A DNA stretch of 64,000 bases from Welwitschia mirabilis. Its lineage: Eukaryota > Gnetophyta > Gnetopsida > Welwitschiales. Positions 45,553-57,786 of the stretch are shown here, in pieces. Location of the stretch: contig JBOZIK010000001.1 in NCBI GenBank assembly GCA_051453625.1, positions 71,769,460 to 71,833,459 of the forward strand, given 5' to 3'. Positions within the stretch are counted from its first letter, which is position 1, and the number at the start of each line of letters is the position of its first letter. The position numbers were made by a program, and so were the translations under genes. The notes under the pieces were generated by a model, which worked only from the letters and a program-made list of their open reading frames with translations, was not told the origin of the DNA and did not search any database.

Positions 45553-47110
45553 TGTAATACTATCACTTCTATTACCATAATTAAGCACTATTTTTTCTAT
45601 TTTAATTTTTCTTTTTTCTTTCTTTAATATTATTACCTAATATACACAGTATAACCTACAATTATATTTTAACTATTCTTTTATTAGCATTTTTATATTC
45701 TAAGAAAAAATATATTAATGTTATATATTTACCTATAATTAACTTTTAGATTATTTTGGTTTACAAATAATAATGATGTCATACGTTTGTGTCCTCCATT
45801 TATTTCTAGTTTTCATCACATAAAAAGATATCTTATAAATGGTAGAGGAGATGTAAACTTGTGATAAACATAAATGGATAAGTTTAAGGATAATACTTAA
45901 TTAATATAATATGAGGTTGCAAATCCCATTAATGGCATTTCAAATTGATATCTGACCATCCTTTAGATGTGAGTTGGTTCTACTTTATATTTTAAACTAT
46001 ACATACATGATTGGACTTAAATGTTTAGGATTTCACTTCATCTCGATATACCCCAAATATAGGTGACAGGTGATACGTGAGGTGGATGCATGTTTAAAAA
46101 TGATCTATGATTTCTTAAAACATCTCTAAATGATTTAACATGATTTATCGATGCTAAGGGCTTAAGATATTAAGTTAGAGTAAATTTATACATGGTTGGG
46201 CAGAAGCATGGTGATCAAATCCACTTCTATAAAGGTATTATATAAAACAAAATTGCAATGCAATCCACTTTGATGATGAAATCCAAGTATGGGATTGAAC
46301 ATTATTAGAATTACCCTTGATATAGTCCTATTCAATTCATACATCACACAAATGCATGTATATAATTCTATCTAATGTGGATATTTAATTGATTATTTAC
46401 CTAATTATAATAATTCTAATCAACATTAGGTTTATTTTATAGAAACAATGATAAAAGAGAAAATAAGCATAATAGAACCTTTGTATATTCAAGATTACAA
46501 TAATGAAAATATAAATAAAAGAAATATTTTTTCTATTTAAATAAAGGAAATGTTCCTTTTTTACTTTCTTTTAATACTAATAAAAATGTTCAAAATGTAT
46601 TAAATCACATCTTGATAATGTACTTAAAAAACTAATCTATACTTAAAAACTATGCTAATCCTAGAAACATTCTTCCATGATCATATGAAAATCTCCATGG
46701 ATTTAATGCAATAAAGATTAAAAAAAAGAAAGTATAGCTCAAGTATGATTATTAAGACATAAATATTATCTAAGATTCATATGGCTATATTATAAGTTAT
46801 GAAAATAACTATTAAATGAAAGACTTTATATTACTTAAACTACTAAGGTGAACTTACAAGGATACAGGTTTAGAGTAAGATAAAGAAAAGGGTAAAAGAG
46901 GTATTTCTACAAATAAAATATTATTTCTAAGTAATACAACTTAAGGATATTAATAGAAATATATCTTACATACTCAAATTTTATGTAATAATTTTTTTAT
47001 GATTTAAAACATTAATTATAATAGTTTTAAGATTTAAGGAGACATCATAGTTAAAAATTAATAATTAATTAATTATAAAGCAAGAAAAAAATTATAGTAG
47101 TTCGTCATAA
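45553..47110 (+). mobile_element. LTR-like copy 1 downstream of chromovirus pol
   Basis: Starts TGTAATACTATCACTTC. It aligns along its length with 47,299-48,870 (anchors 'tattattacctaat', 'cctccatttatttctag'/'ctccatttcttcctag', 'cacatRaaaagatatctt', 'gatgctaagggcttaagata', 'ggacatcatagttaaaa'). It follows the pol relic on the same strand, so it is probably its 3' LTR. The right end is cut by an N gap. Confidence 0.65.
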
Positions 47111-47210
47111 NNNNNNNNNNNNNNNNNNNNNNNNNNNNNNNNNNNNNNNNNNNNNNNNNNNNNNNNNNNNNNNNNNNNNNNNNNNNNNNNNNNNNNNNNN
47201 NNNNNNNNNN
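47111..47210. other. Assembly gap (100 N)
   Basis: A round-number gap between the two LTR-like copies; true size unknown. Confidence 0.99.
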
Positions 47211-47298
47211 ATTTTTTACTTTAAATCTGAAAACAACTTGTACAACATTCTTTTTATTGATTTCTAGATGGGTATTTAGGGTATAAGAAAATAGAAAT

Positions 47299-48870
47299 CT
47301 ATGACACCCTACACTCTAACTTTTTTACCCTAAGTAAGAACTTTTTTTCCCTTTTCTTTTCTCTTCCTTCATTCTTTGGTATTATTACCTAATAGACATA
47401 GCAAAACCTAGAATCAAATTTTACTTATTCCTTTATTTTGTATTTAAAAAAAATAAATCATACCATTATTATTATCCATTAATCTATAATTAATTCCTAG
47501 GTTATTTTAGTTTATAAATAATAGTTACTGCATAAGTTTATGTTCTCCATTTCTTCCTAGTTTTTCATCACATAGAAAGATATCTTGTAAACAGTTGAGG
47601 AGATATAAACTTATTATAAACATACATGAATAAGTTTAAGGATAATACCTAACCAATATAGTAAGAGGTTTCAACTCCTAGTAATGGAATTTCAACTCTA
47701 TATCCAAACACCCTCCAAATGTGAGTTGATTTTACTTTAGGTTTTAAATTATACAAACATGATTGGGCCCAATTCCATAGGCTTACACTTCACAGTTATA
47801 TACCCCTAGTACAAGTAATAGATAGCATGTGAGATGAATGCATGCTTAGAAACGAACCTGCCTCCCTCTATATTCCCCCCTCCCCTTTCCATTGAAACAT
47901 CTCTGGATGGTGTAACATGATTTATTGATGCTAAGGACTTAAGATATTAAGTCAAAGTAAGTTCATACATGGATAAGATAGATCTAAATGTATTATAAAA
48001 ACAAAAAAAACATTACAACCCACCTTGGTGATGAAATCCAAGTATGGGAATGAACATTATTAGGATTATCTTAATTTAGTCATGTTCGATGAATATACCA
48101 TACAAATGCATGCATATAATTCTAGATAATGTAAATATTTAATGGCTTATTTACCTAGTTATAATAATTCTAATTATCATTAAGTTCATTGTATAAAACA
48201 ATCATAGAAGAGAAAACAAGCATACTAGAACATCTTTATATTCAAGATTACAATAATGAAAATCTAAATAAGGGAAATATTCTTTTCTTCTCTTTCTTTT
48301 AATAATGATAAAAATATTAAAAATGTATCAAATCATATCTTAATAATATACTTAAAGAAAGTAATCAATACCCAAAGTTATGCCAATCCTAAAATCATTC
48401 TTTTATGCTTATATGATAATCTTCGATGTGTAAGAAAGAGAAAGAAAAAAAGTATAGTTCAAGGATGGTTGTTAAGATATAACTCTTAATCCAAGACATC
48501 ATATGACTATATTATAAGTAAAAATAAAAAAAAGTATTAAATAAAATAATATTTCTGTTACTTATACTATAAAGGTAAAAACACTTACAAGCATACACAT
48601 TCAAAGTAAGATAAAAGAAAAAAAGGTAAATAGGTATTTCTACAAATGAAATATTATTTCTAAGTAATTTAATTTAATGCTACTAATAGAAATATATCTT
48701 ATATACTTAAACTCGCTATAAAATTTTATGTAATACTTTTTTATAATTTAAAACATTAATTATAACATTTCTGGGCTCTAAGGGGACATCATAGTTAAAA
48801 TTAATAATTAATTACTTATGAAACAAAAAATAAATTACTGTATATTTTTCATAAACTAGATTCATAATAG
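47299..48870 (+). mobile_element. LTR-like copy 2
   Basis: Starts ATGACACCCTACACTCTAAC (TG at 47,302), a chromovirus-type LTR start. Direct repeat of copy 1 with an offset of about 1.75 kb. Only about 90 readable bases plus the gap separate the two. Right boundary approximate. Confidence 0.65.
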
Positions 48871-49164
48871 GATCCTTAGAATATAACTTAAACTATCTTG
48901 GAATTCTAAAAACATTATTTTTAAGGTTATCATTTAAGATTAAAGAAATATTAATTTTTCTAAAATTACAGTCCTACCACACTACACTAAAATGACTATA
49001 ACTTTTAAAATACTTTGAATTTTTAAATTATTTAAGATGTTTTAAGAATATTATTTAATTCCCTATAAGTTAGGATACACATGATTTTAGATGTTATAAC
49101 TAATAGTTATAGAAACATAAGTTAATTACTTACTATTTGCTACATTTATTTTCTTACATATTGT
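48871..49164. other. Unassigned spacer
   Basis: AT-rich; may be the last part of LTR copy 2 (the 'actataacttttaaaatac' type of sequence occurs in some chromovirus LTRs). Confidence 0.3.
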
Positions 49165-50408
49165 TGTGATACCAATTTGTAAGAATTTGATGGTGTATTT
49201 TTAGTATTTTTGTAGGACATTTATATAGGTTTGGATGCAATACTAGTGACTAGGGAGAACCAATAAGATGATCACTGGGACATTAAATTCTTAGCATATT
49301 TGAAGGCTTATCAAGTATAATCTAATACTTCATACTTTAAAAGAGGAATGTACTATGCTGAAGATTGATTACCTTTGAGATTGAAGATACATAAGCTTAT
49401 TGTCCCCTCCATCATTCCCATGATAAGTAGGATGACAACACTACTGATATGGACAGAAGCTATGAAGTTGACAGTGGAACTTGAAGCTGATGTAGCATCT
49501 TTTAACGTAGAGTGACATCCTCTCTATCATCCCCATAATAGTCAGGATGACAGATGTTTTTCTATGATCAGAAAGAATTATCTTTATAATGGGGTTATGC
49601 AACTCATTTAGATTATTAGGATATCATTTTTGACTTCTATGGTTGAGCTTATAGAACTTCAAAGTAAAACTATAAATACCCTTCCTCTCCTTCATTTTTT
49701 TTCATATTTTGTACCTGATATGTTTGTAACAAAAGATTAAAGAACAAGAGGTCCATCCAGTAGTTACAAAGAGAAGTTCCATTAGTGTTAGGCTGAATTT
49801 CTTTCATTGAGGGACTGCTACTTTGTTGTAAGTGGATTTAAAGTTTTATAAATCAATACAATTACTCTTTTTATTCAAATTCTATTATGTCCCTTATGGT
49901 TTAAGTTGGTTATAGTCTAGTGATAATTCTGTAATTTATGTTGATCATAAGGGCAACCTTTGTTAAGGTTTATTTTTTTAGTTTATATTTGCATTATTAT
50001 TTCATTTTCATTCCACATTAAATTCCATATTCTATTTGGTATATTTCATAGTTCATGTTGATCAAGAATAAGTAAAGAACTATTCTTAATTGATTTAAAT
50101 TATAGAGAACTAGTTCTTATGATAGGGGAATTAGAATCTAATAGAATCCATTACACTTCAATTTTCATTTCATCTTCATTTAATTTTCATTGCATTTTAC
50201 CTTGTTATTTACTTTTAATTGCTAAAAGATAAAAATACTAAAAATACTTTTGAAAATTAATTTTCTAACATTGAGCCTAGCGCCTTTGTGAGAATTAATA
50301 CATTCATGTGAACTTCGATCTATGCTATCATGTGTTTTGTTTTACAAGTGACTTAATTTATAGGTTTACCTAAAGGAATTTAGGATCGTATAAATTCATA
50401 CTATAACA
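49165..50408 (+). mobile_element. LTR C, 5' LTR of an Athila/Tat-like element
   Basis: The body matches LTR A from 'ccaatttgtaagaatttgat' and 'gtaggacatttatatagg' onward. It ends in 'actataaca' at 50,408 and is followed at once by an Asp-type PBS. It carries a TATAAATA box and two palindromic motifs (49,401-49,437 and 49,513-49,552). The extreme 5' end differs from LTR A/B and may be truncated. The matching 3' LTR was not found within the window. Confidence 0.75.
49671..49678 (+). promoter_or_regulatory. TATA-like box of LTR C
   Basis: TATAAATA followed by 'cccttcctctcc', same context as the TATAAAT in LTR A. Predicted start of the ancestral element transcript about 30 bp downstream. Confidence 0.5.
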
Positions 50409-50411
50409 TTT

Positions 50412-50429
50412 TGACGCTATTATTGGGAA
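50412..50429 (+). other. Primer-binding site, tRNA-Asp type (decayed)
   Basis: TGACGCTATTATTGGGAA begins three bases after the LTR end. It aligns with the TGGCGCCGTTGCCGGGGA site used by Athila-type elements at 11 of 18 positions. All seven differences are G-to-A or C-to-T. Confidence 0.75.
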
Positions 50430-51179
50430 AGGCTGTAAGGAGCTAAAGAATTAACACTAACCAGATAAGTACCTAAAATTTTCTATTTAGAGTATTTATT
50501 TGAATTATTACTATACTTCTAGTATAGGTTAGAATAGGTTTATTTTAGCAATTTTTATTTTTAGGATCCTTGTCATCTCTCTGTTATCCCCATGATATTA
50601 GGCACAACAATTATAAAATTTCAAAATTAATTTCTGCTTTTACAATTTTTCTTCTATTTCTAGTTTGATAATAAAGTTATTGTCATCTTTTTTATCATTT
50701 CCATGATAGATTAGATGATGGTTGTTTTTTTTTTTTTTTAGTAATTTTTCTGAGTTTTAATTTTTTCATTACTGTGATCATCATCATCCATGTTTTTTCC
50801 ATAACTAGCTGGAGGATAGTATTTTTTTTTTCAGTTTGGTTTTTTATTTACTATCTTAGCCTGTAGGAACATGGTGAGTTCTAGTAGAAAGAAAAAATAT
50901 TAGAGAGAGTAGAACCTAATTGAAGAAAACATCAAGGAAGGATTATTTAACTTTAACCTAAGTCTAGGAATGCACATTCTAGGTATTCAAATTTCTAAAA
51001 TTAAAGAATAAGATTTTTCTACTTTTATTATTTTAGAATCAGATTTTGCAAAATAAAATTATAGTATAGAAGTAGATCATATTATTTTTTGTTCAAATAT
51101 GATGAATGTATCAAAATCATCTTAGAAATAAAAGAAATTTACTTCATCTAGTACTCTAATTGTAATAGGAACTTCTACT
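50430..51179 (+). other. Untranslated leader with palindromic motifs
   Basis: Between PBS and gag. Contains three copies of the ~40-bp dyad at 50,571-50,609, 50,691-50,722 and 50,775-50,818 (each TGTCATC-like, then ATC..CCATGAT). A T-rich run lies at 50,820. No ORF. Confidence 0.6.
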
Positions 51180-52160
51180 ATGAATGTAAACATTACTCTT
51201 AGAGATTTAATTGCTAATAAAAAGCATGACATCCAAAACCCTTTTGATTTACCTCTCAGTGATGATATAGAATTAAAAAACCTAAGTGCTTATTCAACTT
51301 TTTCAGGAAAACCTGAGGAAGACCCTTTTCAACATATAGCTGACATTGAAAAACTTGTGCTTACCTCAGTAAATAGAAAACAAATATATTACTGATCATA
51401 CCTAAATGATTATTGTTTCAATAAGACTTAGAGGAAAGGTAAAGACTTGACTCAAAACTATCCCACATAAGAATCATAAGTCATGGAGTCAAGTACAAGA
51501 AATTTTTATCAAATGATTTTTGAGTGAAAGTTCCATGAGGAAAAGAAAACAATAAGTGACTAATTTTTAATAACAACCTCATAAGGATTATGCCATGATG
51601 TATAAGTGTCTTATCATAGCTAGTCATGCTAATCCTATTGATGAATTTTATAAAGTAGTATTAGTTGATTATTTCTACAGTGGATTAGATTATCAAACTA
51701 AACAATTGATAGACTTTTCTTTTTGAGGTAACTTATTGAATTTAGACCTATATGATGCTTGGAATGTATTAGAAAACCTAGTAGAAATAAGTCAAACTTA
51801 GCCTAAATCCACTAAAGAAAATCAAACCATAGGTTAAATCATTAACAATCTAAAGGAGGTTAAACATGTTAAGGAAGAAGAAAGAGGTGACTCAACCACT
51901 TAATTAAAGATTTTACTACAACTTTAAAGGAGTATATACAAATGATAGTTGATGCAAAAGTATTAAAGAATGAAAACTTAACTTCAACTTGTGAAATTTG
52001 TAAAGATGACTCTCATCCAAATAAAGAATGTCTCTTGTTGCCAACTTGTAAAGAAAGAATGTTTGAGGAAGTTTGTGCTTTCAACTAAAAAACACCTAGC
52101 TTCAAAGGCCAACCTTATTTTCAATAAAGATTAGGTGGATAATCAACATGAAAACCTTTT
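51180..52160 (+). pseudogene. Gag of an Athila/Tat-like gypsy element
   Basis: Starts with a clean 71-codon frame (MNVNITLRDLIANKKHDIQN, then LSAYSTFSGKPEEDPFQHIA). This matches the gag opening of these elements: 'TLRELAAPD...P..I..P', '...F.G.P.EDPH.HL..F'. A stop follows at 51,395. Later traces across frames include 'SLRGKVKT', 'SHGVKYKKFLSNDF' and a CX2CX4HX4C zinc knuckle at 51,990-52,031. Gag forms the particle and binds element RNA. The chosen start follows the leader, but the true Met may lie upstream, since the preceding bases (51,060-51,180) have no clean frame. Confidence 0.8.
51990..52031 (+). other. Intact CCHC zinc-knuckle motif in gag
   Basis: CEICKDDSHPNKEC: Cys-X2-Cys-X4-His-X4-Cys with all four ligands present, although surrounding frames are broken. 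Defines the nucleocapsid part of gag. Confidence 0.85.
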
Positions 52161-52180
52161 GAAAATAGATTTAGAAATTT

Positions 52181-52190
52181 NNNNNNNNNN
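52181..52190. other. Assembly gap (10 N)
   Basis: Short run of N between gag and protease of the element. Confidence 0.95.
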
Positions 52191-52759
52191 AAGACAAGAT
52201 CAATAATAATATTGAAATAACTAATAACAACTTTGAAAAGACTAATAGTAATATAAAACTTATTGAATATGATCTAATAAACAATTCTTACCAATCAAAG
52301 ACCACAAGGATCTCTTACATCTCAACCATTAACCAATCCAAATGAGGTTAGGAGAGATTTAAAAGTAGTAACAAAAAGTGAAAATGATATAATACCTCCT
52401 ACCCATGAGGTTATAACTTCCAAGAATAATGAAAATGGGGAAGATGATATAGAAATTTTGGACTTATATAATTTTCCATCAATATCACATACTAAAACCT
52501 TCACTAAAAATTCTTCATAAGAAAATAAAGGAAAGAAACCATCCACTCCTTAGCTTGATTGATTAAATACAAATCCTACCTTTGATAAACACTTGAAAAC
52601 TTTGATGCAAGAGGTAAATATCAACTTATATTTTTAGAAACTCTTGCAAGAAAATCCTAAATATTCTAAGCTGTGTAAGAACTTAGTAATAAGAAAATAA
52701 AAATGTATCATTCCTAGCAGATTTTTTCTTACTCAATCTCTTTTTAACTTAGCCATAAA

Positions 52760-53160
52760 AAAGTATTTAAATTTAAAGGCCCTAGAGCTACAATTGTGAG
52801 TTTTACCATAGAAGGAAATAAAAGAATTTGAAAAGCTTTAATTAACATAGAAACAAGTATAAACATCATACCTCTCCATATATGTAAGATACTTGGGTTG
52901 GAAAATAGAATAGAACCCACACAAATTATCTTAGAATTGGCTGATACCTCAATCAAGAAACTATTAGAAATTATTAAGGACCTAGTTATCTAAATTAAAA
53001 AAGATTTTTACCCCATAGATGTTGTCATCATTAAGATAGAATATGATGGAGGTTATCCACTTCTTTTAGGAAGAGCCTTTTGTTCAACTACCCATAGTAT
53101 CATTGATACATGATCCAGGATGATGGTATGTCATTTTGACAATAAATAGTTTACCATTAG
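52760..53160 (+). pseudogene. Aspartic protease of the Athila/Tat-like element
   Basis: KALINIETSINIIPLHICKI then LGLENRIEPTQIILELADTS matches 'AL.DLGASI.LMP.S....LG....PT...L.LADRS'. LLLGRAFCSTTHSIID (53,066-53,115) matches 'ILGRPFL.T....ID', the second protease motif. At the active site the Asp of DLGAS is Asn (AAC at 52,844-52,846), so it could not cleave. It sits between gag and RT, as usual. Confidence 0.8.
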
Positions 53161-53736
53161 AGTTTTTGATGTTATTGAAAAGGACATAGGAATTGAGTTT
53201 AATCTTGAAGATGAACTAAAATCAACCTTGGTTTTACAACATCAACTAATTGAGGAGAGATTAATCATACTACATAAACCAAATTTATATGATAACCCCA
53301 CTAAAAGATACTATCTTAAATCTGAGAATGAAGAACACATCAACTAGGGAGAAACTCAACATTTTTACTCAGTAGAAAAACTTTTTATAGAGTGTTGTCC
53401 CATGTCTTTCATATCCATGACAGATGGAATGATAGCTAAAAATTTCAGGATTGAACTTAATAAATTACCCCAAGGTTTAAAGAATATTTTTCTATCTGAA
53501 AATCAAATAAAATCCCTGATAATTAGTGATCTTCTTACTTATCAATAAGAAACAAACTTGATCTCACTCTTAACTTTAAAAGAAAATGCCTTTGATTGGA
53601 TACATAAAGACTTAGCTACCAATCCTATTTCCATAGTTTAACACAAAATTTACCTTGAAGATAATGCTAAACTTGTTAAGTACCCTAAAGAAGGCTCAAC
53701 CTAGACCTTAAACAAATTGTTAAATAAAAAATTATT
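53161..53736 (+). other. Protease-RT linker, decayed
   Basis: Contains KPNLYDNPTKRYYL (about 53,277) and other low-identity traces. No catalytic domain. Confidence 0.5.
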
Positions 53737-54594
53737 AAAATTATGGATGCTAGAATCATATATGCCATATCCACTAGTGAGTGTATTAGTCCTTTAATAA
53801 TAGTTTTGAAGAAGGAGGTAAAATGGAGAATGTGTATTGATTTTAGAAAACTTAATAAGATCACTAAAAGGAATCATTGCCTTTTACCCTTTTCTTAATT
53901 AATTATTTGATAGAATCCAAGGTCACAACTACTACTATTTTCTTGATTGATATAGTGGCTATAATCAAATTTGTATAACAAGTGAAGACCAAGCTAAAAC
54001 AACTTTTACCTCATCCTTTAGAACCTTTTCTCTTAGACAAATTTCCTTTGGACTTTGCAATGGCTCTAAAACCTTTTAATGAGCTATGATGAGGATCTTT
54101 TTTGATATGATAGAGGATTCTATTGAAATATTTATGAATGACTTCTCCATATTTGGTGAAAATTTTAAACAAATCATAAAGTGATTAGAGAGTGTCCTAG
54201 ATCGATCCATTAAGAGTGGCTTACAGTTGAGTTGGAAAAAGAGTTTCTCCTTGTCAACCATGAAATTATCTTAGGTCATCACATTTCAAAGAAATGGATT
54301 AGAATGGACTCAAAAAATTTAATATTATTAAAAACCTTAACCCTCCAACTAATGTCAAATAAGTTAGATCTTTCCTTGGTTACACTGATTTCTATCAATG
54401 TTTTATTTATGATTATGCTAGAATTTGTAAACCACTTCACTTCTTACTTAAAAAGATGTTAACTTTGACTAGAATGATTCATGTCAACTTGCATTTAAAA
54501 CTCTTAAAGAAAACATTTCTTCTAAACCTATTGTTATGGATCATAATTAGATTAAGGATTTTAAACTTATGTGTGATATAATCAAAATTTCTGT
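53737..54594 (+). pseudogene. Reverse transcriptase of the Athila/Tat-like element
   Basis: From 53,737: IMDARIIYAISTSECISPLI, VLKKEVKWRMCIDFRKLN, then TKRNHCLLP. This matches 'GIIYPI.DS.WVSPV..VPKKG...CVDYRKLN..TRKDHFPLPF'. Next come YSGYNQICITSEDQAKTTFT, FRTFSLRQISFGLCN and IEIFMNDFSIFGENF (54,125-54,170). The FMDD catalytic loop is FMND (Asn codon at 54,137-54,139). After a frameshift, EFLLVNHEIILGHHISKKW and later FKLMCD lead into RNase H, where the gap cuts it. Frames run clean for tens of codons, so this is the best preserved gypsy pol in the window. Confidence 0.9.
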
Positions 54595-54694
54595 NNNNNN
54601 NNNNNNNNNNNNNNNNNNNNNNNNNNNNNNNNNNNNNNNNNNNNNNNNNNNNNNNNNNNNNNNNNNNNNNNNNNNNNNNNNNNNNNNNNNNNNN
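54595..54694. other. Assembly gap (100 N)
   Basis: Cuts the pol at the RT/RNase H junction. No RNase H or integrase of this element appears after it, so the gap may join non-adjacent sequence or hide a long stretch. Confidence 0.99.
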
Positions 54695-55980
54695 AAGAGA
54701 GGAAAGGATCTCTATATATAGATAAACAAAGGCACATAGCTCAAGATCATAAGATCACATGATTTAGCATTGATAATTGGGATGAGTAATAAGTAACATT
54801 AGAGAACAGAAAGAGATCATATTTATGACTTTTGCACCTAACTAGATGAGTAATCTTTTTGCTTTAATTAGCAAGGTTAATCACATGAATCATTTCCTCA
54901 TGATGGCTCCTTCATAATCCTTTATAGACTCAAAAGTAAGTTTAATTCATCTAATACATGCATCTGAAGAAAGAATGCAAAAATATCAAAATTGTCATGT
55001 AGCATAATAAGATAAACTTTTAATTTCAATAAATAAAACAATAAGTATGCTATGAACTAAGTTCTCTCATACATCTCAAGAAGATAAAAGTCATGGTAGA
55101 GTAAATTTACTCATTTATCATTATTGGTTCTAGATAAGAGTGCATGTACTTGTTTATGTATTCATTTATTTCATAATGCATAAAAACTATCAATCACATA
55201 ACTCAAAGAAGAAAATTTATATTCATAATATAGTACACATATCACATTTATCAAAAATTTAAATGAGTAAATAAAATGTAAAATATATTATCATGTCCTC
55301 TTGAAATTTTTAATTTAATAATTTTATCATGTAATTTATTCTCACATAATGGGGTTATCTAATTTTGAATGTTTGAATAGCCTTTCTCATAAAAACCTTA
55401 TAACATGGTAAATTATAAAAATTAAAAACTAAAATTAATTTAAAATATCTTATTTTGATAAGGTCTTTAAATAAGAATAATTATCATCTGATTAAAATAT
55501 TAATATATTTAATATCCAAGTAAATAAGATTTACAAAGTATGGGATATGATAAATTATTCCTAGCTAGTTTGTCTAATTGAATTCTTCTCTTTGGTAATA
55601 ACTAGGATTATAGAAAGGATTTATTTTGTTAATAATGATACATTACAATTTACATTCTTTTCAATTGCATCCATTGCTAATATTTCATGTTGTGTAATCA
55701 TTTTTCATATATTTACTTTCTCTTTTTATAATATTTTGAATCATTAATATCTTATATTATTATCAAATCAACTTTATGATGTTGGGATGTCATGAATTTT
55801 TAATTCATCTTCTTTATGTATTTTTATATCATCTTCATTATACTTTTTAGGATTATATATAGGTTTGAGACTTAAAGATAGATGTAGAGAGGTCTTCTTT
55901 TGATTGTTGAATATATACATGAATTTCTTTACACTTTAAGTAAGATAGCATTAAGCTATTTAACTTTTTCTTATCCTTAA
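54695..55980. other. Unassigned AT-rich DNA
   Basis: No coding trace. Includes the segment 55,575-55,765 related to 31,790-31,990. Confidence 0.4.
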
Positions 55981-56637
55981 TGTCACAATTGGATTTTTAG
56001 ATTTAGACTTATGAAGTACTAAAAGGAACTAAAATATTTTTTAAAAATAATTAACCATGTTACATTATAGTAGATTAGTTTAAATGATAAGATTAAAAAT
56101 TGTAGTGGAATGATTTAGGTTATGACTAAGAGACTTACCTCTTAGTTACCCATAATTGATCTTAAGGTTAACTAAAAATCATGATTAAGAGCACACATAA
56201 GAAGTGTGTAGATTGTAGGCAAGTGGTTGGTTGCACCAATAGTTAAGAAATCACACCTATGTAATCCTCATCTAGAGGAATTCAGACCACACATAGTTAT
56301 ATCTTAAACCTTGTTCTAATCTCCACTGATACGCATAAGCATAAGATAGATCAAGGTGATTTGTATTAGTGGAATTTGACAATCTTAAGCATGAAATAAT
56401 GTAAAGAATAATGCAAGAACTTATTATTAAAACCAATATCAATTGATATAGCATGTGAATATATGTAAATGTGCATAGTAGCTATATGTAAAAGTATAAA
56501 AGGTAGCTAGTTAAGAACTCTCGAGGTTACAACATCCAATCTTATTAAGGAATTCTAATGCATGAATGATGATAGTACACATTTATATTAACAAATAGTA
56601 CACATGTATATTAAAATAAATTAGATATATGGGTACC

Positions 56638-56639
<2 letters not shown>

Positions 56640-56699
<60 letters not shown>

Positions 56700-56717
56700 T
56701 ATGTGTGTGTGTGTGTA
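56640..56717. repeat. (TG)n microsatellite
   Basis: About 78 bp of nearly pure TG with two TATG interruptions. Absent from the matching place in the other LTR copy (61,755-61,775), which reads 'tagtatatatgtatagt'. Confidence 0.95.
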
Positions 56718-57786
56718 GTGAACCCCCTAGACACTTGTTCATAATCATTCATTAGTAATGCACCATCACCAAGGACAAGAGACCTTCTCATATCTTACTA
56801 TAACATCTTGATGGGTGCTAATGGGAGGAAAATATATTATAATAGAGTGTTAATTTAGTAAACTCATGAAAAAATATAATTAACACACACAAATGCATAT
56901 ACACAAATACATACCATTTTAGAAAGCTACTTCATAGCTTCTCCATTTATAACATAACATAATAAATATATTAATATGTAAATATAAAATACTAAAGAGA
57001 ATAGCCCATATACCATGGATTAAATTACTAATCTCAAAAGGCTTAGCTTAATAGAAGTTAAAAGACAAAGGTTACTAACTAAATGCCTAATTATTTTAAT
57101 GAACATCATGAAAAAACTATTAATATTATATCATTTTTTATGAAAGATAACAATAATTACTTAAAACATTCAATTCATATGCCTAAATATGTAAGAAAAC
57201 ACATATAATGATAAGTACATAGAAAGTATTAAGAATAATAGAAGCAACTATAATCATTAAAGAATGCTTAAACCTGCATCATTTTATAACTATACTATGC
57301 ATACTATAATTGCATTAAATCATACTAAAGAAAATATGATTATTAATCAAAACATCCAATAACATGTAACATTCCTTATAAATCAAATACTAAGAAACTA
57401 AGTATAAGAAGGTATTCTATTAAAATAATTATAATAAAAACATTATCTAAGAATCCAAAGAAGAGTCTTTAATCTGATCTAAATATTTATTTTCATAAAC
57501 ATCATCATCTTAGGTAAAGTGGTATCAAATAATCATTCTTATATAAAACTTGAACATAAAAGGGTCATAATAGAATATTTGTGGAAGTTTTATGAAGGGT
57601 GTCATTTTTCTTTCTATGATACTTGTTTTTCTAATAATAAACAAAACTTAGCCTTCAAGAGATCTAATTCCTCCTCTCATTAATTCGTCTATAGTACTTA
57701 TTTCTCCATGTATATATTCTTAACATTAATGTATTCCCAAGAATTAAACATGTTTCCTCTTTATAATATATAAATGTGGTACTATA

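Noticed and set aside
49161-49177. 'tgttgtgatacca' before LTR C considered as a reversed Met-type PBS of a - strand element.
   Set aside because: The corresponding place in LTR A reads 'gatgcactaccaaa', so it is part of that LTR family; the following DNA is a + strand LTR with its own Asp-type PBS.
52322-52956. Antisense frames of 70-74 codons (52,322-52,546 and 52,744-52,956), also 54,076-54,261.
   Set aside because: Shadows of the gag-pol reading on the + strand, which matches gypsy protease and RT.
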